NCBI GenBank assembly: GCA_900313475.1
Contig: OMRJ01000290.1
Location: 1-6,847, forward strand
Source of the DNA: an uncultured Eubacteriales bacterium
GTDB lineage: Bacteria > Bacillota > Clostridia > Oscillospirales > Acutalibacteraceae
Direction: 5' to 3'
DNA length: 6,847 bases
The notes below the pieces were generated by a model that saw only the letters and a program-made list of their open reading frames with translations, did no database searches and was not told the origin of the DNA. A program made the translations under genes and the position numbers. Numbering within the stretch: the first letter of the stretch is position 1; each line of letters starts with the position of its first letter. Shown here one piece after another: positions 1-4,741 of this stretch.

Positions 1-17
1 CCATCGACGGGCGTTTT
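1..17 (+). repeat. Right half of a hairpin terminator-like repeat, cut by the window edge
   Basis: The 16 bases at 4-19 (TCGACGGGCGTTTTGC) are identical to 171-186. At the second site they form the descending arm and T-tract of a GC hairpin, so this is probably the end of a similar hairpin whose first arm lies outside the window. It may terminate a gene upstream of the window. The similarity does not continue beyond about 16 bases. Confidence 0.45.
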
Positions 18-58
18 GCCGTTTCAAGCGGTCGGGTGTTGTGCCTTTCCTCCTGTAG

Positions 59-79
59 GGAACGCACACCGGGCGTTCC
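59..79. repeat. Small palindromic intergenic element (GTAGGG plus hairpin)
   Basis: GGAACGC (59-65) pairs with GCGTTCC (73-79) around a 7-base loop, directly after GTAGGG (56-61, sharing its last bases with the arm). A second GTAGGG-plus-GC-hairpin sits at 205-237 on the opposite strand. There is no T-tract, so it is not a typical terminator. It resembles the short dispersed palindromes common in clostridial intergenic DNA, but I cannot test its genomic copy number. Confidence 0.35.
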
Positions 80-160
80 GCGGTGGAAAACGTGTGAATA
101 TGCTGTTCGGTCGGGCGACGGTGAAACATGAAATTTACGAATATACCTTAAAACATGCAG

Positions 161-184
161 CGCCCGTCCGTCGACGGGCGTTTT
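161..184 (+). terminator. Probable intrinsic terminator hairpin
   Basis: CGCCCGTC (161-168) and GACGGGCG (173-180) form a perfect 8-bp GC-rich stem with a 4-base loop, followed by TTTT at 181-184. The T-tract is short. The same arm-plus-tail sequence occurs at 4-19, so it may be a mobile or reused terminator-type repeat, not the end of one specific gene. No coding region precedes it inside the window. Confidence 0.5.
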
Positions 185-204
185 GCAACCGCCTTTATGT
201 TCAT

Positions 205-237
205 GGTCGCGGACGCCGCAGGTGCGGCGACCCTACG
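205..237 (-). repeat. GC-rich palindromic element, second GTAGGG copy
   Basis: Read on the minus strand, GTAGGG (236-231) leads straight into a GC-rich hairpin. Two alternative pairings are visible: GGTCGC (205-210) with GCGACC (227-232), or CGCCGC (214-219) with GCGGCG (224-229). It shares the GTAGGG-then-hairpin plan with the element at 56-79 but not its arm sequence. Confidence 0.35.
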
Positions 238-331
238 ATTTAAGCGGTGAGGTTTCCGTCGGTATGGAACGTATTTTTTTGATTTTGCCGAAAAAGAGGC
301 AGTTAATTGTACTTTTTTCTGTAAAAAGGTG

Positions 332-361
332 TTGACATTGCTCGGAAAAAAATGGTATATT
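332..361 (+). promoter_or_regulatory. Sigma-A promoter with extended -10 for the AbrB-type gene
   Basis: TTGACA at 332-337 is a perfect -35. TATATT at 356-361 is a 5/6 -10 with an 18-base spacer, preceded by TG at 353-354 (TGnTATATT, an extended -10). Transcription should start near 368, leaving a leader of about 27 bases. The SD AGGAAAGGA lies at 376-384, 10 bases before the ATG at 395. Confidence 0.8.
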
Positions 362-394
362 AAGACCAAAACAACAGGAAAGGACAGTTATGTT

Positions 395-649
395 ATGAAG
401 GCGACAGGTATCGTTAGAAAATTTGATGAAAACGGTCGTTTCGTAATCCCCATGGAAGTGCGCCGTCACTTCGGGCTTACCTCCGTGGATGATGCGGTTG
501 AAGTTTTTACAGACGGAGATTGCATCGTGTTGAAGAAATATGCACCTACATGCATTTTCTGCGACGGAAGCGACGAACTCGTTTCATACAAAGACAAGCG
601 CGTTTGCAAAAAGTGTTTCGGCAAGCTCGGTGTTCTTTTTGAAGATTGA
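395..649 (+). CDS. AbrB-family transition-state-type transcriptional regulator with C-terminal zinc ribbon
   Basis: This 84-residue DNA-binding protein closely matches the AbrB/SpoVT swapped-hairpin N-terminus: the block TGIVRKFDENGRFVIPMEVR (residues 4-23) resembles B. subtilis AbrB, followed by FGL and a VEVF..GDCIVLKKY strand region up to residue 49. The C-terminus has two Cys pairs, C53-x2-C56 and C71-x2-C74, spaced like a small zinc ribbon, in place of the longer AbrB oligomerisation tail. The ATG at 395 is chosen because the conserved domain starts there and an SD (376-384) sits 10 bases upstream; the in-frame GTG at 329 lies upstream of the promoter -35. AbrB proteins are dimeric or tetrameric regulators of stationary-phase genes; this one's targets are unknown. 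It is monocistronic, with its own promoter and a strong terminator downstream. Confidence 0.93.
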   Translation: MKATGIVRKFDENGRFVIPMEVRRHFGLTSVDDAVEVFTDGDCIVLKKYAPTCIFCDGSDELVSYKDKRVCKKCFGKLGVLFED

Positions 650-704
650 TTTTCAAAAACAAATCACCGTGTTTGGCACATTTTAACTCAAAAGGCAAAA
701 GCAT

Positions 705-745
705 GGTGCTGTAAAAAAACCGGGTTTTTTTACAGCACCTTTTTT
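705..745 (+). terminator. Strong intrinsic terminator after the AbrB-type gene
   Basis: The arm at 705-720 pairs perfectly over 16 bp with 724-739 (outer part GGTGCTGT/ACAGCACC, inner part A7/T7, closing C-G), with a 3-base loop CGG. Six T follow at 740-745. The minus-strand flank lacks a U-tract, so it works in the + direction. It lies 55 bases past the regulator's stop codon. Confidence 0.88.
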
Positions 746-773
746 AGGGGATAGAAAAAAAGATGAGGAACGG

Positions 774-855
774 ACAAACTGAGCAAAATCAAGGCTTCGG
801 ACTTGATTTTGCTTGCCCGAAGGCGTACAAAGGTACGTCGAGCGGCGAAGTTTGT
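774..855. ncRNA. Candidate structured RNA or structured repeat element
   Basis: Three nested stems are visible. P1 pairs ACAAACT (774-780) with AGTTTGT (849-855). P2 pairs 782-793 with 802-813 (12 bp, AGCAAAATCAAG/CTTGATTTTGCT), capped by C-UUCG-G at 795-800. P3 pairs 822-828 with 833-839 (GGCGTAC/GTACGTC, one G-U) with loop AAAG. This makes a three-way-junction-like fold of 82 bases. It lies 29 bases past the terminator, so it would need its own promoter; no good promoter is seen on either strand. It could be a small RNA, a processed 3' element or a dispersed palindromic repeat. Confidence 0.4.
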
Positions 856-956
856 TTGTAGTATAAAACATAAAACGGACGCATTCTTAATTACCGGAGT
901 AAAATCATGCGATTATTGCAGTCTTTTGGACTTGCAATCCCGTTAACATATCAGAC

Positions 957-1000
957 AAAAGCGTTGATCTCTGCTGTTTTATACGGTCATCGCTTTTTTT
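957..1000. terminator. Terminator-like hairpin at the convergent junction
   Basis: Positions 957-969 pair with 985-997 over 13 positions (one T-T mismatch, one G-U), loop of 15 bases, with seven T at 994-1000 on the + strand. On the minus strand the same hairpin is followed by only four T. It could stop + strand read-through, and less strongly the toxin-antitoxin transcript coming from the right. The loop is long, which lowers confidence. Confidence 0.4.
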
Positions 1001-1107
1001 ACATCCCCGCTTTGTTTTGTTTTATGATGTTTACATCAAATACTTTATTATATTTAATGATTATTTTTAATAAAACTGCTGCAAAAGTTGTGCAATAGAA
1101 ATGACCG

Positions 1108-1494
1108 TTATTGCTTTGCGTGAAGTATCGCAGGGTCGAGCGGGACTACAGCAAGTGTTTTTCCGAGCGGAACAAGCAGCTTTATAAGAGTGCTGATTTG
1201 CGGAACGGTCTGTCCTTTTTCCATTCGCGCTATCACAGGCTGTTTGACTCCGCTTATTTCTTCGAGCCTCTTTTGACTTATTCCTTTATCTTTGCGTGCT
1301 TTTATCATTTCTCCGATAAGTGCGACCCGTAAATCGCTTTCGGCAATTTCTTCCGGAGAGAGAAGTGAATCCATAAATTCGGCGGCATCCTCGCCGACGG
1401 CATCATTACCGCGTAACCGCAGGTCTTCACAGCACTTTTTTGCGGCAGCATATTCTTTTTCGTATTCTCTGTCAAATTTGTTTTTATGTTCCAT
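1108..1494 (-). CDS. HigA-type antitoxin, XRE-family HTH protein
   Basis: This 128-residue protein is the likely antitoxin and autorepressor of the adjacent toxin. Residues 1-55 are charged and helical, plausibly the linker that contacts the toxin. Residues 58-118 form an XRE/Cro helix-turn-helix: KARKDKGISQKRLEEISGV, then the recognition helix KQPVIARMEKG (84-94), then VPQISTLIKLLVPLGKTL. The start is set at the ATG at 1494 because AAAGGAG (1509-1503) sits 8 bases ahead; a TTG at 1512 in the same frame lacks such a site. It overlaps the toxin's 3' end by 11 bases, so translation is probably coupled. Toxin-before-antitoxin order is typical of HigBA. Family assignment is firm; antitoxin role follows from context. 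Confidence 0.88.
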   Translation of the reverse strand: MEHKNKFDREYEKEYAAAKKCCEDLRLRGNDAVGEDAAEFMDSLLSPEEIAESDLRVALIGEMIKARKDKGISQKRLEEISGVKQPVIARMEKGQTVPQISTLIKLLVPLGKTLAVVPLDPAILHAKQ

Positions 1495-1849
1495 TTCCGT
1501 GTCTCCTTTCAAAATAATCGTGTAAATTTCTTTTTGCTTTTTCTATTTCACGCGGCGGTGTTTTTTGTGTTTTTTTCGTAAACTGATGAAGAATAATAAA
1601 ATCGCTCCCATCCCATGCCGCAAATAAAAATCTGTCCCGCAGTGGGCGCAATTCCCATATTTCACCGTCAATGTGTTTTATATACGGTTCGCCTATCAAT
1701 GTTCCGTGTTCGCTTAATACTTTGATGTAATCACGAATCTTTGTCAATTTGATGCGGCTGTCCTTATCGTTTTTTGAAGCCAGCATTGAAAGGTATTCTT
1801 TTACCTGTGATTTTCCGTTACGATCCGTGTAAAAATAAATTTTATACAC
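1484..1849 (-). CDS. RelE/HigB-family toxin (phage-derived Gp49-like)
   Basis: This 121-residue protein matches the Gp49-like/HigB family (PF05973-type). The N-terminal strand MYKIYFYTDRNGKSQVKEYL is followed by helices, then GEPYIKHIDGEIWELRPLRDRF (54-74), DFIILHQFTKKTQKTPPREIEKA (83-105) and a C-terminal helix. The ELRP..D/RF and F.KKTQKTP.EI.KA blocks are the family hallmarks. HigB/RelE toxins are mRNA interferases that cut translated mRNA on the ribosome; activity here is inferred. The start is a GTG at 1849 with AGAGGAG (1865-1859) 9 bases upstream. Length is normal for the family, with no break. It is the first gene of the pair, transcribed from the promoter at 1874-1902, and overlaps the antitoxin. 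Confidence 0.9.
   Translation of the reverse strand: MYKIYFYTDRNGKSQVKEYLSMLASKNDKDSRIKLTKIRDYIKVLSEHGTLIGEPYIKHIDGEIWELRPLRDRFLFAAWDGSDFIILHQFTKKTQKTPPREIEKAKRNLHDYFERRHGNGT
1503..1509 (-). promoter_or_regulatory. Ribosome binding site that fixes the antitoxin start
   Basis: AAAGGAG on the minus strand lies inside the toxin's last codons, 8 bases upstream of the ATG at 1494. It favours that start over the upstream TTG and allows separate, strong translation of the antitoxin. Confidence 0.75.
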
Positions 1850-1873
1850 TTATTTTTTCTCCTCTTTGATAAT

Positions 1874-1902
1874 ATTATACGTAAAAGCAGTTAGTATGTC
1901 AA
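1874..1902 (-). promoter_or_regulatory. Consensus sigma-A promoter of the toxin-antitoxin pair, with candidate operator palindromes
   Basis: On the minus strand TTGACA (1902-1897) and TATAAT (1879-1874) are both perfect, with a 17-base spacer. The expected start is near 1867, only about 18 bases before the toxin GTG. Two palindromes overlap the elements: AAGTACTT (1901-1908) on the -35 side and ATAATATTAT (1869-1878) on the -10. Either could be the autoregulatory operator of the HTH antitoxin. The -35 lies only 12 bases past the preceding GNAT stop codon, and no terminator separates them. Confidence 0.85.
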
Positions 1903-1913
1903 GTACTTCTAAG

Positions 1914-2702
1914 TTATTGACCATAAAAAAGCTTACAGCTTTTGTCGTTGCCGTGTGTAAAATGTGTTTCCGCGAGGGGAGGGACTGTCGGTGTATGTGT
2001 TCGGATTTTACGGAAGCCGAGGCGTGTATAGTACGGCAGCATGGCGGCAGAGCACATAAGCCACGGCGTTTTGCCCTTTTCGAGCGCAGCGCGGCAGCAT
2101 TCAAGGCATACCTCTGCGGCAAGTCCGCGTCTTCGGGCGTCGGGGCGGGTGAAAACATCGCCGATGAGCGCGTATTTTTCGTTTTCCGCTACAACAGATG
2201 CCGTTGACATCAGCGCTCCCGCCGTGTCGAAAATGCCGAAAACCATGCTTCGTCCGTGTCTTGAAGCACGAACCCTGAAAACATATCGCGTCTCATCGCC
2301 TGAGGTCATTTTGCCGTCGGTCATCAGGAGAAAAGACTGCATTATTTGAGTGCCCGAAAGGCGAAGTGCAGCTTTTCCGTGTGACGGCGCCGTGCCGATA
2401 TATTCCGCGACTGCCGGTATGCCGCCTGTTACGTTTCCGAACGGCGTCACGATGCCGTCCGTGCGTATTTCGGGTGTGCTGCCGCCGAGAGAGTAAACCG
2501 TGCCGCCGTATGAAAAAATCAGCTTTTCGGTTTTGCCGTCGGGTGTTTTACCCATAAGAAAGCACTCGGCGGCTTTTTCGCCGTCAAGCGCGCAGTGTGT
2601 GAACGGCTCGCATCCCTCGCGGACCGTTCGCGTTATTCTCATTATTTCCCGCAGGTCTTTTTCGCCCGACGGGAGAGTGTATAAAAGTTCGTTGCCGTCC
2701 AA
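1914..2702 (-). CDS. GNAT-family N-acetyltransferase
   Basis: This 262-residue protein has a C-terminal GNAT fold. Residues 178-198 (ALIGDVFTRPDARRRGLAAEV) contain the acetyl-CoA-binding motif A loop R-R-x-G-L-A, followed by helix CLECCRAALEKGK. Residues 215-233 (LMCSAAMLPYYTRLGFRKI) are motif B with the usual Y-x-x-L-G-F end. The N-terminal 120 residues are not recognisable and may form a substrate-specific domain; the substrate cannot be told. The start is uncertain: the longest form begins with TTG at 2702, one codon after the previous stop (TAA-AAA-TTG) and without a visible SD, so it would rely on coupling. The alternative ATG at 2642 (residue 21) has only a weak GGGA upstream. It is last in the CNNM, sialidase-like, GNAT run. 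Confidence 0.82.
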   Translation of the reverse strand: MDGNELLYTLPSGEKDLREIMRITRTVREGCEPFTHCALDGEKAAECFLMGKTPDGKTEKLIFSYGGTVYSLGGSTPEIRTDGIVTPFGNVTGGIPAVAEYIGTAPSHGKAALRLSGTQIMQSFLLMTDGKMTSGDETRYVFRVRASRHGRSMVFGIFDTAGALMSTASVVAENEKYALIGDVFTRPDARRRGLAAEVCLECCRAALEKGKTPWLMCSAAMLPYYTRLGFRKIRTHTPTVPPLAETHFTHGNDKSCKLFYGQ

Positions 2703-2705
2703 TTT

Positions 2706-3083
2706 TTATTGTTTCGTTTGTTTTGCGGTAAGTTCGTCCATGCCGAGCTTTGCAAGCTTCGGACCGATGCCGCCGTTTCGTTCGCGCACACCGTATTCGC
2801 GGCAAAAAACGGTATGTAAAACCCCGTCGCCGTCAAGCGCGGCAACGGGATTGTTGTATGTTGTGTTTTCCGTTTGTCCGTTGGCAAAGACGGTCGCCTC
2901 GCCGAAGCTTTGCCCGCCGTCGGCGCTGTGCTTCAGGATAAGCGATATGTTTGCACGGTCGGAGCGGGTAAACCGGCACTCGAAAAGTGCAAATACGTCC
3001 TTTTTATGAGCGACGGCGCAGGGGATGCGCAGAGCCTGTGCGCACGGAAAATCCGAGATATCGGCGGCGGTGTAAATTTTCAT
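2706..3083 (-). CDS. Truncated sialidase-like (BNR/Asp-box) protein
   Basis: This 125-residue protein resembles only the N-terminal part of a GH33-type exo-sialidase. Visible are R19-I20-P21 (first arginine of the sialate-binding triad), E-C-R37-F followed by D42 (position of the family's second Arg and acid/base Asp), and an Asp-box S53-A-D-G-G-Q-S-F60, then TTYNNPVAALDGDGVLHTVF as a second propeller strand set. Known GH33 enzymes need about 350 or more residues; the remaining blades, the Tyr/Glu nucleophile pair and two further Arg are absent. It is unlikely to be an active sialidase and may be a decaying remnant or a repurposed binding fragment. The C-terminal 20 residues look unrelated. 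Start ATG at 3083 lies 3 bases after the CNNM stop with no proper SD, suggesting coupled translation. Confidence 0.75.
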   Translation of the reverse strand: MKIYTAADISDFPCAQALRIPCAVAHKKDVFALFECRFTRSDRANISLILKHSADGGQSFGEATVFANGQTENTTYNNPVAALDGDGVLHTVFCREYGVRERNGGIGPKLAKLGMDELTAKQTKQ

Positions 3084-3086
3084 TTG

Positions 3087-4505
3087 TCAGTCGTCGTTTT
3101 CGTCCTTGTCTTTATCTTTGTCGCCTCGGAAGAATTTGCCGTGAAGCACCGATTTTTCTTCGTCATCCTCGCCGTCTTCGTTTTCTTCCCCGGTTTGCAG
3201 TTTGCAAACAATTGTTTTTTCGATGCGGTGGAACTGAACCGATTCGACCTTGACGGAAAGCAGCTCCGTTTCGAAAGACGGCGTGGCGCCGTCGGCGGGC
3301 ACTGCGCCCAGTATGCTTAAAACATAGCCGCCGAACGTCTCGCAGTCCTCACAGCCGAGATGTATGTCGAGCGCTTCTTCAACGTCTTCGATAAGAGCCG
3401 TGCCCCAGATCTGCCATGTGTTGTCATCGAGCTGCTTTATATCGGGTTCGCCGCCGTTTTCGGCAAGGGTATCCTCGTCAAATTCACCTACAAGGCATTC
3501 GAGAATGTCGGTGAACGTTACAACGCCCTCCATGCCGCCGTATTCGTCGACAACTACCGCGAACTGCTCGCTTTTCGCCTTCATGTTCTTGAAAAGCACG
3601 TCGACACGCACCGTGTCGGGCACAAGATATGCCTTTTTGACCGCCTGATTCAGCACGTTGTCTTTTGTTTTGTTTTTAAGACGGAAATAATCCTTTGCGT
3701 TCAGCACGCCGATTATCGTGTCGACGGTGTCGCCGCATACGGGATAGAACGTGTGGCGGCTCTTGTGTATTATCTCCTCCCACTCCTCAACGGAATCGTC
3801 CATGCTCAGTATGTCGACCTGTGTGCGGTGGGTTGCGATTTCGGAAACCACCGTGTCGTCAAACTCAAACACATTCTGAAGCAGCTCCTTTTCCTGCTTG
3901 CCGATTGTGCCCTTTTCGCTGCCGACATCTATCATCATTCTGATTTCTTCTTCGGAAGCCGTGTCGTCCTCCTCGTTGGGGTCGATGCGGCACAGGCGGA
4001 GAATGCCGTTTGTCGAGATGCTCAACAGCCAGACAATGGGGGCGAACAGCTTCGAAATGAAGCTGATAAGACCCGAAATGCCGAGAGCAAGGCTTTCCGT
4101 CTTTTTCATTGCAATACGCTTCGGCACAAGTTCGCCGAAAACTATCGTGAAAAACGAGAGAATAAGTGTGATGAGAATGACCGATACGGAGCTTATAATT
4201 CCGCGTCGCGCTTCGTTTATGCCGAGGGACATTATCCGGTTGACGAGCGGCTCCGAGAAATTGTCCGCCGCGAAAGCGGAGCCGAGGAAGCCTGCCAATG
4301 TTATAGCCACTTGGATTGTGGAGAGAAAGCGCGCCGGTGTACTCGTTATTTTTGCCAGACGCTTTGCGCGTTTATCGCCTTTTTTTGCCATTGCTTCAAG
4401 CTTGGCGTCGTTCATTGAGATGATAGCTATTTCCGCGGCTGCAAATATCGCATTGAGAGCGATAAGAATTACCTGAAGTATCAGTTGCGGTAGAATATCT
4501 GTCAT
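3087..4505 (-). CDS. CNNM/CorC (HlyC)-family membrane protein with CBS pair, putative divalent cation transporter
   Basis: This 472-residue protein has full family architecture. Residues 1-175 are the DUF21/CNNM transmembrane domain with about four membrane segments (near 5-30, 58-80, 103-125, 140-165), the N-A-I-F-A-A-A-E-I-A motif (18-27) and F-G-E-L-V-P-K-R (123-130). Residues about 226-275 and 295-340 are a CBS pair (second: AVVVDEYGGMEGVVTFTDIL). Residues 358-436 are the CorC_HlyC domain (WQIWGTALIEDVEEAL, ETFGGYVLSILGAVP). The tail 438-472 is very acidic, then Lys/Asp-rich. The family, often misnamed hemolysin, is linked to Mg2+ or other divalent cation export. ATG at 4505 follows GGAGG (4521-4517) at 11 bases. 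It heads the three-gene run and is preceded by an attenuator-like leader. Confidence 0.93.
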   Translation of the reverse strand: MTDILPQLILQVILIALNAIFAAAEIAIISMNDAKLEAMAKKGDKRAKRLAKITSTPARFLSTIQVAITLAGFLGSAFAADNFSEPLVNRIMSLGINEARRGIISSVSVILITLILSFFTIVFGELVPKRIAMKKTESLALGISGLISFISKLFAPIVWLLSISTNGILRLCRIDPNEEDDTASEEEIRMMIDVGSEKGTIGKQEKELLQNVFEFDDTVVSEIATHRTQVDILSMDDSVEEWEEIIHKSRHTFYPVCGDTVDTIIGVLNAKDYFRLKNKTKDNVLNQAVKKAYLVPDTVRVDVLFKNMKAKSEQFAVVVDEYGGMEGVVTFTDILECLVGEFDEDTLAENGGEPDIKQLDDNTWQIWGTALIEDVEEALDIHLGCEDCETFGGYVLSILGAVPADGATPSFETELLSVKVESVQFHRIEKTIVCKLQTGEENEDGEDDEEKSVLHGKFFRGDKDKDKDENDD

Positions 4506-4531
4506 AAGTATAAAAACCTCCGTTTAATCAC

Positions 4532-4572
4532 AAAAAGCATAACCCTGCGGTATAAACCGCGAGCTATGCTTT
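4532..4572 (-). terminator. Attenuator-type intrinsic terminator ahead of the CNNM gene
   Basis: On the minus strand AAAGCATA-type outer arms (4572-4565 with 4541-4534, 8 bp) enclose an inner hairpin GCGGT-loop-ACCGC (4560-4556 with 4551-4547). The right arm runs into TTTTT (4536-4532). The hairpin lies between the promoter at 4670-4698 and the CNNM start at 4505, so it would cut transcription before the gene unless disrupted. Confidence 0.75.
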
Positions 4573-4664
4573 GAATTTACATTATCGTTATATACAAGGG
4601 AACGGGAGATGTACTGTCGCCGTCGGCGGTATCCACTGTCGTTTGATCCTTTCAAATGTATTAC
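4573..4664 (-). promoter_or_regulatory. Folded 5' leader of unknown class, candidate riboswitch or attenuator
   Basis: Between the promoter and the terminator lies about 90 bases of leader with pairable segments in order on the minus strand: TTTGAA, AAGG-(4 nt)-AACG, CGCC-GAC-GGCG, CGTT-C-CCTT, TTCAAA. Thus AAGG..AACG pairs with CGTT.CCTT around a small internal hairpin, and TTTGAA/TTCAAA could close the whole. The closing arm TTCAAAG overlaps the first arm of the terminator by four bases, so closing stem and terminator may compete. CGACAGT occurs twice, flanking the CGCC/GGCG hairpin. I compared it by memory with M-box, yybP-ykoY, NiCo, ykkC, T-box and c-di-AMP consensus features and found no match. 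Confidence 0.5.
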
Positions 4665-4669
4665 AAAAA

Positions 4670-4698
4670 ATTATATCACCGTGCGGCGGATTTGTCAA
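4670..4698 (-). promoter_or_regulatory. Consensus sigma-A promoter for the CNNM operon
   Basis: On the minus strand TTGACA (4698-4693) and TATAAT (4675-4670) are both perfect with a 17-base spacer. Transcription should start near 4663, giving a leader of about 158 bases before the CNNM ATG, room enough for the fold and terminator described at 4532-4664. Confidence 0.88.
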
Positions 4699-4721
4699 TA
4701 TCTAAATTTCAATTACGCGTC

Positions 4722-4741
4722 ATGTGTATTAAAATGCACAT
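4722..4741. promoter_or_regulatory. 20-bp near-palindrome, candidate operator
   Basis: ATGTGTATT (4722-4730), AA, AATGCACAT (4733-4741) are inverted arms of 9 bases with a single T/G mismatch. The site is 24 bases upstream of the CNNM-operon -35 and about 170 bases upstream of the -10 of the divergent operon. No T-tract follows, so it looks more like a protein-binding site than a terminator. The regulator is unknown. Confidence 0.4.

Larger units (their letters stand above)
746..1107. other. Intergenic region, no convincing gene
   Basis: This gap between the AbrB-type gene and the convergent toxin-antitoxin pair holds a branched fold at 774-855, a hairpin at 957-1000 and a small palindrome TGATGTTTACATCA at 1025-1038. 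A 63-codon ORF (907-1098, ATG, GGAG at 896-899) is open, but it encodes no Asp or Glu, resembles nothing I know and is crossed by the 957-1000 hairpin, so I do not call it. The right end is AT-rich. Confidence 0.6.

Noticed and set aside
1..240. CRISPR array, suggested by repeated GACGGGCGTTTTGC
   Set aside because: Only two copies 167 bases apart, no regular spacers, and one copy is half of a simple terminator-type hairpin.
647..666. Hairpin TGATTT/AAATCA just after the AbrB stop as a terminator
   Set aside because: Only 6 weak base pairs and no T-tract; the real terminator is the 16-bp stem at 705-745.
683..871. 62-codon minus-strand ORF over the terminator and structured element
   Set aside because: It is made by translating the hairpins themselves; it has no SD and no recognisable domain.
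907..1098. 63-codon + strand ORF with ATG and a GGAG site 7 bases upstream
   Set aside because: It encodes no acidic residues, resembles no family I know, is crossed by a terminator-like hairpin with seven T (957-1000), and lies in AT-rich intergenic DNA. A tiny membrane peptide cannot be excluded but is not supported.
2706..3083. Active GH33 sialidase
   Set aside because: At 125 residues it lacks most propeller blades, the nucleophile and two of the three triad arginines.
3360..4418. 352-codon + strand ORF opposite the CNNM gene
   Set aside because: It is antisense to a clear, full-length CNNM protein with all motifs intact. Its composition is a codon shadow and it has no domain.
4573..4664. 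T-box leader, suggested by GTGGATACCGCC on the minus strand
   Set aside because: The T-box core AGGGUGGNACCGCG is not matched, no specifier stem is apparent, and a CNNM transporter is not a usual T-box target.
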